Shown: positions 28,761-37,730, counted from the first letter of the stretch. The stretch: 64,000 nucleotides of DNA from an uncultured Piscinibacter sp. (GCF_937952055.1 NZ_CALFYO010000031.1:48383-112382); one strand, 5' to 3'. Translations and numbers: made by a program. The notes: generated from the sequence alone by a model not told the origin.

Positions 28761-30353
28761 ATGCTTCGACTGATCGCCACCGGCGCCCATGCCGTTGTAC
28801 TGAGCGCCGCACTCGTCGCCGCCCCTCAGGCCTTGGCGCAGACCTTGCGCTGGGCCAGCCAGGGCGATCCGCAGACCATGGACCCGCACTCGCAAAACGA
28901 GTCCATGACCAACATGATGAACGGGCAGGTCTACGAGAAGCTCGTCACCCGCGACAAGACGCTGGCCATCGTGCCGGCGCTGGCCACCGAGTGGCAGCAG
29001 GTCTCTCCGACGCTGTGGCGCTTCAAGCTGCGGCCGAACGTGAAGTTCCACGACGGCACGCCCTTCGGCGCCGACGACGTGGTGTTTTCCATCGAGCGCT
29101 CGGTGGCGCCGACCTCGACCATCAGCCAGTACGGGGCCGCGGTGGGCAAGCCGCGCAAGGTCGACGACCTGACCGTCGAATTCCAGCTCGCCGCGCCCAA
29201 TCCGATCTTCCTGCAGCATCTCGAAACGCTGTGGATCATGAGCAAGGTGTGGAGCGAGAAGAACAAGGTCACCCGGCCGCTGGACTTCAAGAACAAGGAA
29301 GAGAGCTACGCCGGACTGAACGCCAACGGCACCGGCCCCTACATGCTGGTCAGCCGTGCGCCAGGCATCAAGACGGTCTACAGGCGCAACCCGAACTGGT
29401 GGGGCCGGTTCGAGGGCAACGTGCAGGAGATCGTCTACACGCCGATCGGCAACGATGCCACGCGGCTGGCCGCGCTGGTCTCCGGCGAGATCGACTTCGT
29501 GCTCGATCCGGCACCGCGGGACGTGCCGCGGCTGCGCAACACCGCCGGCGTGAAGATCATCGACGGGCCGGAGAACCGCATCGTCTTCATCGGCATGGAC
29601 CAGTTCCGCGACAAGCTGCTGTACGGCAACGTGCCTGGCGACCGGAACCCGTTCAAGGACCTGCGGGTGCGCAAGGCGATGTACCAGGCGATCGACATCG
29701 AGACGATCAAGACCAAGCTGATGAACGGCCAGAGCTTCCCGACCGGCGGACTGACGCCATCGCCGCTGGGTGCGTACAACGACCCCGAGATCGAGAAGCG
29801 GCTGCCCCATGACCTGGCGGCGGCGCGCAAGCTGATGGCCGACGCGGGCCTTGCCGACGGCTTCGAGGTCACGCTCGACTGCCCGAACAACCGCTACATC
29901 AACGACGAGGAGATCTGCATCGCGCTGGCCGGCATGTGGGCGCAGTTGAAGATCAAGGTGAAGGTCAGCGCGCAGCCGCGTGCCACCTACTTCCCGAAGA
30001 TCGAGAAGCAGGACACCAGCCTGTACATGCTCGGCTGGGGCGGCGCCATCACCGACGCCGAGACGACCTTCACGCCGGTGCTGCGCAACCGCGGCGAGAA
30101 GGGCCAGGGCTACTGGAACTTCGGTGGCGTGAAGAACGACAAGTTCGACGCGCTGGCCGCGCAGTCCAGCGTGGAGCCGGACCCGGCCAAGCGCGAGGGG
30201 CTGATCAAGGCGGCGATGCGCGAGTACAAGGAGCAGGTGCACGTGATCCCGCTGCACCGCCAGGTCATTCCCTGGGCGGCGCGCACCAACGTGAGCGCCG
30301 TGCACCGCGCCGACAACTGGCTCGAGGTGCAGTGGATCACCATCGCCAAATGA
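28761..30353 (+). CDS. Peptide-type ABC transporter substrate-binding protein
   Basis: A 530-residue periplasmic solute-binding protein of the SBP_bac_5 (DppA/OppA) class. The signal peptide (about residues 1-27, ending ALAQ) is followed by the usual opening TLRWASQGDPQTMDPH and by KFHDGTPFGADDVVFS, conserved in peptide-binding proteins. ATG at 28761 has GGAG eight bases upstream, so it is preferred over the GTG three codons earlier. No permease or ATPase genes are nearby, so it is an orphan or served by a distant transporter. Its ligand could be peptides, opines or other compounds. It overlaps the convergent argO gene by 17 bases. Confidence 0.85.
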   Translation: MLRLIATGAHAVVLSAALVAAPQALAQTLRWASQGDPQTMDPHSQNESMTNMMNGQVYEKLVTRDKTLAIVPALATEWQQVSPTLWRFKLRPNVKFHDGTPFGADDVVFSIERSVAPTSTISQYGAAVGKPRKVDDLTVEFQLAAPNPIFLQHLETLWIMSKVWSEKNKVTRPLDFKNKEESYAGLNANGTGPYMLVSRAPGIKTVYRRNPNWWGRFEGNVQEIVYTPIGNDATRLAALVSGEIDFVLDPAPRDVPRLRNTAGVKIIDGPENRIVFIGMDQFRDKLLYGNVPGDRNPFKDLRVRKAMYQAIDIETIKTKLMNGQSFPTGGLTPSPLGAYNDPEIEKRLPHDLAAARKLMADAGLADGFEVTLDCPNNRYINDEEICIALAGMWAQLKIKVKVSAQPRATYFPKIEKQDTSLYMLGWGGAITDAETTFTPVLRNRGEKGQGYWNFGGVKNDKFDALAAQSSVEPDPAKREGLIKAAMREYKEQVHVIPLHRQVIPWAARTNVSAVHRADNWLEVQWITIAK

Positions 30354-30951
30354 GCCCGGCGGCGATCGTCCACATGACCAACGCGATTCCCGCATCCAGC
30401 GCCCGCCAGGCGGCGGGCCGGGCGAACCAGGGCGCGAGCAGCCTCGCGCCGTAGCCGAGCGCGAAGAACCACACCGCACTGGCCGAGGCGGCGCCCGCGC
30501 CGAAGGCCGCGCGCGTGCCCTCGGGCTGCTGGGCGGCGATCGAGCCGAGCAGCACCACGGTGTCCAGCCAGCAGTGCGGGTTCAGGTAGGTGAAGGCGAG
30601 GCAGGCGGCAAGTGCGCCGCGCAGGTCATCGACCGCCGGACCTTGTGTCGTCAACGCATGCGGTGCGAGCGCCCGCCGCGCGGCGAGTGCGCCATAGACG
30701 AGCAGGAAGGCCGCGCCGCCCCAGCGGGTGAGCGCGAGCAGGTCGGGGTGATCCTGCACCCAGCGTCCCAGCCCGGCGACGCCCAGTCCGATGAGCAGGA
30801 TGTCGGACAGCGCACACACCAGCACCACCGGCAGCACGTGGGCGCGCTGCAGGCCCTGGCGCAGCACGAAGGCGTTCTGCGCGCCGATGGCGACGATCAG
30901 CGCCGCCGAGGTCGCGAAGCCGCGAAGGAAGACAGCGTCCATGGCCGCCAT
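30337..30951 (-). CDS. argO: LysE/ArgO-family amino-acid exporter
   Basis: A 204-residue inner-membrane protein of the LysE family that exports arginine and/or lysine. Six hydrophobic helices are evident. The family motif GAQNAFVLRQGL is at residues 23-34 and the loop FTYLNPHCWLDTVVLLG at about 119-135, both typical of LysE/ArgO. It is divergent from an ArgP-type regulator, the standard arrangement in which ArgP with arginine activates the exporter. A start three codons later is equally possible. Confidence 0.9.
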   Translation of the reverse strand: MAAMDAVFLRGFATSAALIVAIGAQNAFVLRQGLQRAHVLPVVLVCALSDILLIGLGVAGLGRWVQDHPDLLALTRWGGAAFLLVYGALAARRALAPHALTTQGPAVDDLRGALAACLAFTYLNPHCWLDTVVLLGSIAAQQPEGTRAAFGAGAASASAVWFFALGYGARLLAPWFARPAAWRALDAGIALVMWTIAAGLIWRW

Positions 30952-31011
30952 GCTGCCGGCGCGAAATGAATCGATCCAGCTAAACTTCCTTAGCTTCCAT
31001 TAGGAAAATTG

Positions 31012-31962
31012 ATGCAGTTGGATTCCCGCCAGCTCGCCGCCTTCGCTGCCGTGCTGCGCGCGGGCAGCTTCGACGCGGCGGCGCGCGCGCTGCACGTCAC
31101 GCCCTCGGCGGTGAGCCAGCGCATCAAGGCGCTGGAGGAGCGCCTCGGCCGTGTGCTGATCCGCCGCGGCAGCCCCTGCGTGGCCACCGAGGCCGGCGAA
31201 TCGCTGCAGCGCCATGCGCAGCAGCTGCAGCTGCTCGAGGCGCAGGCGCTGGCACCCTTCGGCCTGGCCGAAGCCTTGCCGGCCGCGAAGCGCGGCCCTG
31301 CGGCGACGCCGCTGCCGCTGGCCATCGCGGTGAACGCCGACTCGCTGGCCACCTGGTTCGTGCCTGCGCTGGCCGCGCTGCGCCAGCGGCACAACGTCTG
31401 CCTCGACCTGCACGTCGAAGACCAGGACCATTCCAGCGAGCTGCTGCGCCAGGGGCGTGTGCTGGCGGCGGTAAGCGCCGAGCCGGCGCCGGTGCAGGGC
31501 TGCAGGGTGCGACCGCTGGGGCGCATGCGCTACCTCGCGGTGGCCAGCCCCGCGTTCATGCAACGTCACTTCCCGGATGGCCTGACGGACGCCGCGCTGG
31601 CGCAGGCGCCCTGCAACGTCTTCAACCAGAAGGACCAGCTGCAATCGCGCTTCCTGCGGCAGCTGTCGACGCGCAGGCTGTCACCGCCGCAGCACCGGGT
31701 GCCCAGCACGCATGGCTTCGTGCACGCCGCGCTGCATGGCCTGGGCTGGGGCATGAATCCCGACGTGCTGGTGGCGCCGCTGCTGGCGCGTGGCGATCTG
31801 GTCGAACTGGCGCCGGGACAGGCGCTCGACGTGCCGCTGTACTGGCAGCACTGGAGCCTCGAGGCGGAGGTGCTGCGCACCCTCACCGAGGCGGTCACGT
31901 CGGCGGCGAAGGCGGCGCTGCGGCCGATGCGCGGACCTGCATCCGCGGGGGTGGAGCGTTGA
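31012..31962 (+). CDS. argP: LysR-family regulator ArgP (LysG)
   Basis: A 316-residue LysR regulator. The N-terminal helix-turn-helix SFDAAARALHVTPSAVSQRI and the ArgP/LysG-like effector domain are clear, and the protein pairs divergently with the exporter gene. In known systems it senses intracellular lysine and arginine and activates the exporter. ATG at 31012 follows AGGA at 31002-31005; the TTG codon before it is an alternative frame start only. The 60-base intergenic space should hold the operator. Confidence 0.88.
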   Translation: MQLDSRQLAAFAAVLRAGSFDAAARALHVTPSAVSQRIKALEERLGRVLIRRGSPCVATEAGESLQRHAQQLQLLEAQALAPFGLAEALPAAKRGPAATPLPLAIAVNADSLATWFVPALAALRQRHNVCLDLHVEDQDHSSELLRQGRVLAAVSAEPAPVQGCRVRPLGRMRYLAVASPAFMQRHFPDGLTDAALAQAPCNVFNQKDQLQSRFLRQLSTRRLSPPQHRVPSTHGFVHAALHGLGWGMNPDVLVAPLLARGDLVELAPGQALDVPLYWQHWSLEAEVLRTLTEAVTSAAKAALRPMRGPASAGVER

Positions 31963-32040
31963 AGCCGCGCGGCCGTCTGCGTACATTTGCGTGGATTGCG
32001 GCGCGCCGGCCGGTGGCGCGCCGCCGCGCAGGGGGGCGGC

Positions 32041-32241
32041 ATGATCACTGCAATCGTCGTCGTCGTCGGGGGCGTCATCGCCTGGCTGCTGGTCGATGTC
32101 GGCCTGGCCTGGTGGCGGGAGCGGAACCACGAAGGACCGTCGAGCTGGCACGGCCAGGGCCCCGGCACGACCTTCCACTCCTCGGGCTTCGAGGACACGC
32201 TGCCGCCGCACGAGGTGGTGGAGCCGGTGCGGCGCAGCTGA
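32041..32241 (+). CDS. Small single-pass membrane protein, unknown
   Basis: A 66-residue protein: transmembrane helix at about residues 2-23, then a hydrophilic tail rich in Gly/His/Ser/Pro. A purine-rich AGGGGGGCGGC lies just upstream of the ATG. No family recognised; tail-to-tail neighbour of fliR. It has the codon bias of its neighbours, which supports it being real. Confidence 0.55.
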   Translation: MITAIVVVVGGVIAWLLVDVGLAWWRERNHEGPSSWHGQGPGTTFHSSGFEDTLPPHEVVEPVRRS

Positions 32242-32256
32242 GGCGCCGCGCGACCG

Positions 32257-33018
32257 CTACTGGAAGTGCTGGAGCATGCGCTCCAGCGCCATCATGAACG
32301 GCGCCTGCATCAGCGGCAGCGTCAGCAGCACGCCGACCAGGCCGACCGACAGGGTGATCGGGAAGCCGATCGCGAACAGGTTGAGCTGCTGCGCGACCCG
32401 CGAGACGATGCCCATCACCAGGTTGACGAACAGCAGCATCGCCACCAGCGGCAGGGCGATCCACAGGCCGACGGCGAACACCTCCGCGCCCCAGCGATGA
32501 GGTTCGGTCGCCCTCAGGAAGGCGAAGGGTTCTGGACCGACCGGGAAGCTGTGGAAGCTCTGGATCACGCCGGCGACGACCAGCAGGTGACCGCCGCTGA
32601 CGATGAACACCCAGCTCACGGTGACGCCGAAGAAGCGGCTCACCGCCGTGGTCTGTCCGCCGGTGACGGGATCGAAGAAGCCGGCGAAGTTCAGGCCCAT
32701 CTGCAGTCCGACCAGCTCGCCGGCGAACTCGACCGCCGCGAACACGATGCGCACCGCGAAGCCGAGCGACACGCCGATGACGATCTGCTGGAGCACCACC
32801 AGCAGCGTCAGTGCCGAGTCGAGCGGGATCGGCGCGATCGCAGGCAAGGACACCTGCGCGCACACCGCGACGAGGAAGGCCAGCGCGACGCGCACGCGCA
32901 TCGGCACCGCGCGCTGCGCCAGCACCGGCAGCGTGCCGAACAGCGCCAGCACGCGCAGGAACGGCCACAGCACCGGCGTGACCCAGGCGAGGATCTGGGC
33001 CTCGGTGAAGGTCAGCAT
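32257..33018 (-). CDS. fliR: Flagellar type III export protein FliR
   Basis: A 253-residue inner-membrane protein of the flagellar export gate. Six or so hydrophobic segments span the length. Family hallmarks include the start FTEAQILAWVTPVLWPFLR, the region GLQMGLNFAGFFDP near residue 105 and RVAQQLNLFAIGFPITLSVG near residue 208. It is intact and follows fliQ by 15 bases on the same strand. Its function depends on FliP, which is broken here. Confidence 0.93.
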   Translation of the reverse strand: MLTFTEAQILAWVTPVLWPFLRVLALFGTLPVLAQRAVPMRVRVALAFLVAVCAQVSLPAIAPIPLDSALTLLVVLQQIVIGVSLGFAVRIVFAAVEFAGELVGLQMGLNFAGFFDPVTGGQTTAVSRFFGVTVSWVFIVSGGHLLVVAGVIQSFHSFPVGPEPFAFLRATEPHRWGAEVFAVGLWIALPLVAMLLFVNLVMGIVSRVAQQLNLFAIGFPITLSVGLVGVLLTLPLMQAPFMMALERMLQHFQ

Positions 33019-33033
33019 GGCGCGCTGGCCAGA

Positions 33034-33303
33034 CTATCCGACGACGGTCGGGATCGCCTGCAGCGTGCGCTGCAGGTATTCCACGAGCGTGGTCAGCATC
33101 CACGGCCCGGCGATGGCCAGCACCGCGACCGCCGCGATGACCTTGGGCACGAAGGACAGCGTGGCCTCGTTGATCTGCGTGGCCGCCTGGAAGATGCTGA
33201 CCGTCAGGCCGATGGCCAGCACGGTGAGCAGCATCGGTGCGGCGATCAGCAGCAGCGTGTACAGGCCCTGCTGGCCGAAGGTGAAGACGACTTGCGGGTT
33301 CAT
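33034..33303 (-). CDS. fliQ: Flagellar type III export protein FliQ
   Basis: An 89-residue two-helix membrane protein of the flagellar export gate, beginning MNPQVVFTFGQQGLYTLL with the loop FQAATQINEATLSFVPK between its helices, both typical of FliQ. The ATG at 33303 was chosen from homology; the frame extends 45 codons further without support. It is intact and lies 17 bases downstream of the fliP remnant. Confidence 0.93.
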   Translation of the reverse strand: MNPQVVFTFGQQGLYTLLLIAAPMLLTVLAIGLTVSIFQAATQINEATLSFVPKVIAAVAVLAIAGPWMLTTLVEYLQRTLQAIPTVVG

Positions 33304-33320
33304 GGCGGAGGGCCCCGGGT

Positions 33321-33411
33321 CTAGGTGACGAAGCTTGCCGCCAGCGAACCCAGCAACAGGTTCCAGCCGTCGGCCAGCACGAACAGCATCAGCTTGAACG
33401 GCAGCGCCACC
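33321..33411 (-). pseudogene. fliP: fliP, 3'-terminal fragment only
   Basis: The last 29 or so codons of fliP, ending LPFKLMLFVLADGWNLLLG... and TAG at 33323-33321. The match is to the final transmembrane region of FliP, which is otherwise about 250 residues. Reading further upstream on this strand, FliP identity stops at about 33411 and an in-frame TAG occurs two codons later (33417-33415). No FliP sequence is present in any frame beyond. The gene is therefore cut at a junction, not frameshifted. Confidence 0.88.
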
Positions 33412-33636
33412 AGCGCCTACCTCGACGAGCGCGTGCAACCCTGTGACCGGGACAGGGCCGCCTTCATGCGCCTGACGCTACGCAAGATCGAGACCACTCC
33501 TGCCGAGCGCATGCACGCGCAGGCCATGCAGCCGCAGGTGCGCGTGCCCGACGATCCGTTCGAGCTGGCCGTGCCGGCGGGCAGCGTGCACGACGTGCTG
33601 CCGCTGCGCGGCGAGGCGATGGCCGTCAACGGCTGA
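33412..33636 (+). pseudogene. Probable 3' fragment of an unidentified gene at the fliP junction
   Basis: Immediately past the fliP junction a plus-strand frame with high G/C third positions runs about 75 codons to TGA at 33634-33636. It reads like a protein C-terminus (AYLDERVQPCDRDRAAFMRL near its start, HDVLPLRGEAMAVNG at its end). There is no start codon or ribosome site of its own; in frame it runs into antisense fliP. I do not recognise the family. It is most simply the tail of another gene joined to fliP by a rearrangement. Confidence 0.45.
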
Positions 33637-33745
33637 GACACGGTCAGGAGCGGCTGCCGCGACGGGCTGAAGCTGCGGCTGCCGGACGCGGCGCCGCGGG
33701 GCCTCTGCCGCCGCAAGGCGGTGATCGCCGTTGCGCCGCGCCGCT

Positions 33746-36199
33746 TCACGGGCGCAGCAGCCCGAGCAGTTCGCGCCACAGGCCGTGCCCGCCGCGGCCC
33801 TCACGTGCGGCTTCGTGCACCGCCACGCCGGGCTCGGCGCACACCACGTGGCAGTGGTCGACGTAGACGTTCTTCTTGCTCTTGCCCGATTCGACGCGGA
33901 ACAGCGTGCCCATCACCCAGCCGACCACGCGGGCCTGCGCCACCGAGGTGCGCTGCGCGCTGGCCCGCGTGTAGGCATGCTGCACCAGCAGCCCCGGCCC
34001 GCGCGCCGTGGCCACGCTCACGTGGCCGAGCACCACGGTGCCGAGCTTGAAGCTGAACACGCGCCGCAGCCGCACCGAGCCCGACATGCCGGCGAAGCGG
34101 TCCCAGCGGAAGGCCACCTCGGCGTCCTCGGGGATGTCCCAGCAGAAGAAATTGGTGCCGGGCGTCGACTTCAGCGTCAACGTGCGCGGCTCGTCGCCGG
34201 CCTCGATCTCCTTGAGGAAGTAGCAGCCGTGGCGGATGCGCGCCAGCGCCGCACGCCAGGGCTGCGGCGGCAGCCACAGCGTGTTGGGCGCCGCGCCGTC
34301 CACATCGAAAGCCGGCTTCATCAGCAGCCGTCCGCGCTCGAGGTGCAGATGCAGTTCGTCGCCCTCCGGCACGTCCACCCGCACCGGCCGGGCCTGCGTC
34401 GGCAACGACCGCTCGCGCGGCGTGATCGTCATGAAGGCGTCCTTGTTCTGCGCGAACAGCAGCCGCGCCAGCATGAGCAGGAAGGCGCGCGCCGCGACGA
34501 ACAGCAGCGTCGCGCTGCCCAGGGCCGAGACCCCGGCCGAGACGAGCAGCAGGTCGTCGATCTGCTCGCGGGTGAGCTTCGACACCTGGGCCGCCTGGCT
34601 GCGCAACGCGGCTTCCACGCTGGCCGAGCCGGCGTCGGCGGCCTGGCGGGCGTCCGCGATCGCCGCCTCCAGCCTGGCTTCCAGGTCGGCCCGGATCCGG
34701 TTGCGCGGGCCCTGGTAGGCCGCGTTCGCCATGTCCAGCGGGATGTTCGCGATGCAGGCCAGGGGATCCCACAGCAGGCAGGCGCGGCGCCGGGGCACGC
34801 CGTCGTACTGGAAGATGCTGTCGCGCAGCACGTCGTCGAAGGCCTCCATCGAGGCCTTCTTCATGCGCTGCGCCGCAGCCGCCGTGTTGCCTCCGGCGCC
34901 GCGCGCCGCGCCGATGCCCTTGTCCTCGATGTCGGCGTACAGCCGCGCCACGGCCACATGCAGGTCCTCGCGCAGGGTGGGACGCGTGTCGTCGCTGTCT
35001 CTCAGCAGCGCCGGCGCGGGCGGCTGGCCCTCCGGCACGGGCAGCGAGATGCGGTAGAGCGTCTGCTCCACCGCCTGTCCGATGGTGCGGCCGGCCCAGA
35101 AGTTGGCGCCCAGCACCAGCGCGAACGGGCTCCACAGCAGCAGCGACCACAGCAGTGCACGGCGCAGGGCCGGCGCCGGCGTGCTGCGCCAGATCTCGCG
35201 GTTGTCCAGCCAGGCGCGCGCCAGCAGGCGCAGCATCAACAGGGCCAGGGCGCCCACCAAGACCGGCTGCAGTGCCGCGATGGCCAGCGCCACCCAGCCG
35301 CCCCCGGTGCAGCCCGCCGCCGAGACGAACGATGCGAGCAAGGCCAGCCCGACGAAGGCCAGCACCACGCGGTGGCCGACGCCGAGCGCGCCGATCACGG
35401 CCAGCACGAGCAGCGACCCGGCGAGCTGGTACGGCGCCTCCAGCCAGCGCGCGCGCTTGTCGGCATGCCACAGCTCGTGAAGTCCGAGCTGCGCACGCAG
35501 CGCCCAGACCTGCGCTGCCGGCGGCGGATGCCCGGCCATGAGGCGCCGCAGCCGCTCGTGGTCGGCGAAGGCCTGCGCATAGCGGGCCGCGAGCTCCTTG
35601 CGCTGCGGATCGGCGGCGCTGGCCTGCGCCCTGGGCGCCTGATCGAACGCGGCCTGCAGCTGGGCCAGGTCCACCGACAGCTGGCGCAACCGGGCACCGC
35701 CGCCTTGCATGCGATCCGGGCGCGCCGCGTCCAGCGCCTGCCACTGCGATCGCAGCGCGGCCGCGTCGGGCAGCGCCGGCGGCAGCCGTGCCAATGCACG
35801 TTCGACCCGGCCGGCCGGCGCCGCGAGGCGTTCGATCGCCGTACGTTCGGCCTCGAAGGCCGGATCCTCCGCGCCGCGATCCCGCTCGATCCAGTGCAGC
35901 GGCCCGTCCGCCGCGCCGACGCGCGAGATCGGGGTCAGCACGAGCAGCAGCAGCGGCAGCATCGCCAGCCACAACCAGCGCGGCCGCAACGGCCAGCCCA
36001 CCACGCTGGCGGCCAGCAGCAGCGCGAGCGACAGCGGTCGCGCCAACGACAGATCGAACCACGCCCAGCGGAAGCCCTCGGTGCCCGGCAGCCAGCTCGT
36101 CGCCGGCAAGGTGCCGGTGACGAACGCCGGCACCACGCCCAGCAGGCACAGCATCAGGAACAGATCCCGCCGCTGTGGCCGGATCAAGGAGAGGCCCAC
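33746..36199 (-). CDS. Large multi-pass membrane protein, unknown function
   Basis: An 817-residue protein starting at GTG 36199 with GGGAG eight bases upstream (an ATG at 36154 is the alternative). Two N-terminal hydrophobic helix pairs (about residues 16-95) precede a roughly 130-residue soluble Ala/Arg/Gln-rich helical segment. More membrane helices follow (about 255-385), then a long soluble helical region, another hydrophobic segment (about 560-600) and a C-terminal region of about 210 residues rich in beta strands with Cys residues in FFCWDIPED and HCHVVCAEPG. No enzyme motif was recognised. The gene stands alone beside the fliP junction. Confidence 0.7.
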   Translation of the reverse strand: MGLSLIRPQRRDLFLMLCLLGVVPAFVTGTLPATSWLPGTEGFRWAWFDLSLARPLSLALLLAASVVGWPLRPRWLWLAMLPLLLLVLTPISRVGAADGPLHWIERDRGAEDPAFEAERTAIERLAAPAGRVERALARLPPALPDAAALRSQWQALDAARPDRMQGGGARLRQLSVDLAQLQAAFDQAPRAQASAADPQRKELAARYAQAFADHERLRRLMAGHPPPAAQVWALRAQLGLHELWHADKRARWLEAPYQLAGSLLVLAVIGALGVGHRVVLAFVGLALLASFVSAAGCTGGGWVALAIAALQPVLVGALALLMLRLLARAWLDNREIWRSTPAPALRRALLWSLLLWSPFALVLGANFWAGRTIGQAVEQTLYRISLPVPEGQPPAPALLRDSDDTRPTLREDLHVAVARLYADIEDKGIGAARGAGGNTAAAAQRMKKASMEAFDDVLRDSIFQYDGVPRRRACLLWDPLACIANIPLDMANAAYQGPRNRIRADLEARLEAAIADARQAADAGSASVEAALRSQAAQVSKLTREQIDDLLLVSAGVSALGSATLLFVAARAFLLMLARLLFAQNKDAFMTITPRERSLPTQARPVRVDVPEGDELHLHLERGRLLMKPAFDVDGAAPNTLWLPPQPWRAALARIRHGCYFLKEIEAGDEPRTLTLKSTPGTNFFCWDIPEDAEVAFRWDRFAGMSGSVRLRRVFSFKLGTVVLGHVSVATARGPGLLVQHAYTRASAQRTSVAQARVVGWVMGTLFRVESGKSKKNVYVDHCHVVCAEPGVAVHEAAREGRGGHGLWRELLGLLRP

Positions 36200-36366
36200 C
36201 CCGTCTTGCTCCCTGCGTGTGTGGATGGCCGGTCCGCCGGGGCGGACAGGCCGTGCGTGGCGCGGCGGCCGCTGAGGGGGCCGGAACGCGGACTCTGGCG
36301 CCGAGCATGCACCATCGACCGCCCCGGGTCCACCGGGTTGGCGCCGTCGGGGCGCCCGCGGGGGGG
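36200..36366. other. Non-coding GC-rich spacer
   Basis: About 170 bases between the acetyltransferase stop and the start of the large membrane protein gene. It is extremely GC rich with a GGGGCGCCCGCGGGGGG run near 36348-36364 that could fold as a hairpin at the end of the acetyltransferase gene. No T tract, so no clear intrinsic terminator. Confidence 0.4.
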
Positions 36367-37203
36367 CTAAGCCGCGCCCGGCTCCGCCGGCGGGCCCGGC
36401 AGATTGATGCGCGATGCGATGCGTGTGAAGCCGCAGTACTTCATGTTCTCGAGCGACGGATTCGCCTCGCCTGGCCGATGGGGCTCGCCGGTCTCGGTGA
36501 AGATCCACTCGGCGCCGCCCGCGATTGCCTCCTGCACGCGGCGGGCCATCACGCGCCGCTGCCCGTGCCGGCGTCGCTGCGCGGGCAGCACCGCGCCCAT
36601 GCCCAGCCAGGCCTGGGCGCCGTCGCTGAACATCGCGCCGCCGCCGGCCGCCTGGTCCCCGTCGCGCAACAGGTACAGGTGCCAGCCTGGCCGCCCGTGC
36701 AGCGCGCGCAGCCACGGCGCGAGCGCCGCCATGCCGTTGCCTTCGGCCACGGCTGCGGCCCAGGCGTCGGCGGCCTGTGCGCTGTCGACCTCATCGACGC
36801 GAAGCGCCGAATCGACTGCGGCGACCGGCTCGCGGCCGCGCCACATCTTGGCCCAGCGCGAGGAGGGCGCGCCGAAACGCATGCCCTGCGCAACCTCCGG
36901 CAGGCCGGCGGGCTCCGCGAGCTCGTTGCACTGCAGCACCCAGGTGCCCACCCGCGCCTCCCGGTAGGCCGACACGATGGCGCGCAGATCGTCCGCGCTG
37001 GCCGGCCGGTGCAGGCCAAGGCCGATCGCGCGGTTGAACAGGCCCGCTGCGATGCCGGGCGCCATCAGCAGCGTGGCGCCGGCCACCGACACGACGCGCT
37101 GGCCGCCCCGGGCGCGCACTTCCGCCGGTGCGGCGTCGTACCAGTCGGCCCACGCGCGCGCCTCGGTGCGCTCGGCCGCCACCGCGATGTCGAAGGGCGA
37201 CAT
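36367..37203 (-). CDS. GNAT-superfamily acetyltransferase-like protein
   Basis: A 278-residue protein beginning MSPFDIAVAAERTEARAWAD. The C-terminal half looks like a GNAT N-acetyltransferase: GWHLYLLRDGDQAAGGGAM, then AWLGMGAVLPAQRRRHGQRR, an acetyl-CoA pyrophosphate loop with the family's Q/RxxGxG/A pattern in degenerate form, and NPSLENMKYCGFTRI, the usual C-terminal element. The N-terminal half resembles a degenerate second GNAT fold. The substrate is unknown. It is four bases downstream of a SnoaL-like gene, so the two form an operon divergent from a TetR regulator. Confidence 0.7.
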   Translation of the reverse strand: MSPFDIAVAAERTEARAWADWYDAAPAEVRARGGQRVVSVAGATLLMAPGIAAGLFNRAIGLGLHRPASADDLRAIVSAYREARVGTWVLQCNELAEPAGLPEVAQGMRFGAPSSRWAKMWRGREPVAAVDSALRVDEVDSAQAADAWAAAVAEGNGMAALAPWLRALHGRPGWHLYLLRDGDQAAGGGAMFSDGAQAWLGMGAVLPAQRRRHGQRRVMARRVQEAIAGGAEWIFTETGEPHRPGEANPSLENMKYCGFTRIASRINLPGPPAEPGAA

Positions 37204-37207
37204 GGCC

Positions 37208-37633
37208 TCAGAAGGACTCGCCGTCCTGCTGCGCCGCGGCGGGCATCGAGAAGTGCGCGTGGCACACCAGCCACCGGCCGTCACGCTGCTCGACCACGAA
37301 GGTGGCGCGCGCCGGCATGGCCATGTCCTGCCCGCCGACGCGCACGCGGAACGCGCCGTCGCTCGCCATCCAGGCCACGGACCCGGCCGACGAGACCTGG
37401 CTCCAGTCGATTGCGTAGGCGCAGGCCTCCGACTGCGTCCAGTCGCGGTCCAGCTGGGCGCGCACGGCCGCTGGGCCGACGCGCTTCTCGTCGGCGCCGG
37501 TGCCGAACAGCACGACGTCGGCGTCAGGCGCCAGTTGCGCCATGGCGGCGTCCATGCGGCGCTCGGCATAGGCGGTGAGGAAGGCATTCACGCAGGCGCG
37601 TGCGGCTTGCTCGGTGAGGGCATCAGCTTTCAT
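37208..37633 (-). CDS. SnoaL/NTF2-like fold protein (DUF4440 type)
   Basis: A 141-residue cone-fold protein. The N-terminal helix (NAFLTAYAERRMDAAMAQLA) followed by DVVLFGTGADE and a C-terminal beta sheet ending FVVEQRDGRWLVCHAHFS are typical of the SnoaL-like/DUF4440 superfamily. Members are isomerases, hydrolases or steroid-binding proteins, and no specific activity can be assigned. The start at 37633 is preceded by AAGGAG. It is the first gene of a two-gene unit and is divergent from the TetR regulator whose presumed operator lies in between. Confidence 0.75.
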   Translation of the reverse strand: MKADALTEQAARACVNAFLTAYAERRMDAAMAQLAPDADVVLFGTGADEKRVGPAAVRAQLDRDWTQSEACAYAIDWSQVSSAGSVAWMASDGAFRVRVGGQDMAMPARATFVVEQRDGRWLVCHAHFSMPAAAQQDGESF

Positions 37634-37688
37634 GGAAGCGCTCCTTGGTCGAGGGGTGCAAGCGGGAAGCGTCGCCAGGCGATGGACC

Positions 37689-37730
37689 TTACGACGTAAA
37701 GCCATTATCGACGCTCAACCGTACGATGTA
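37689..37730. promoter_or_regulatory. Two-site operator for the TetR-type regulator (predicted)
   Basis: The palindrome TTACGACGTAA (37689-37699, symmetric around its central A) and the related GTACGATGTA (37721-37730) share the core ACGAYGTAAAG. Their centres are 32 bases apart, three helical turns, in the divergent region between the SnoaL-like gene and the TetR gene. Two same-face copies suit dimers of a TetR protein. Confidence 0.5.

Noticed and set aside
33731..36370. An 879-codon plus-strand frame and an 835-codon minus frame over the large membrane protein
   Set aside because: Their Arg/Gln/Gly-rich products lack structure; the chosen minus frame has plausible membrane helices and a GGGAG-preceded start.
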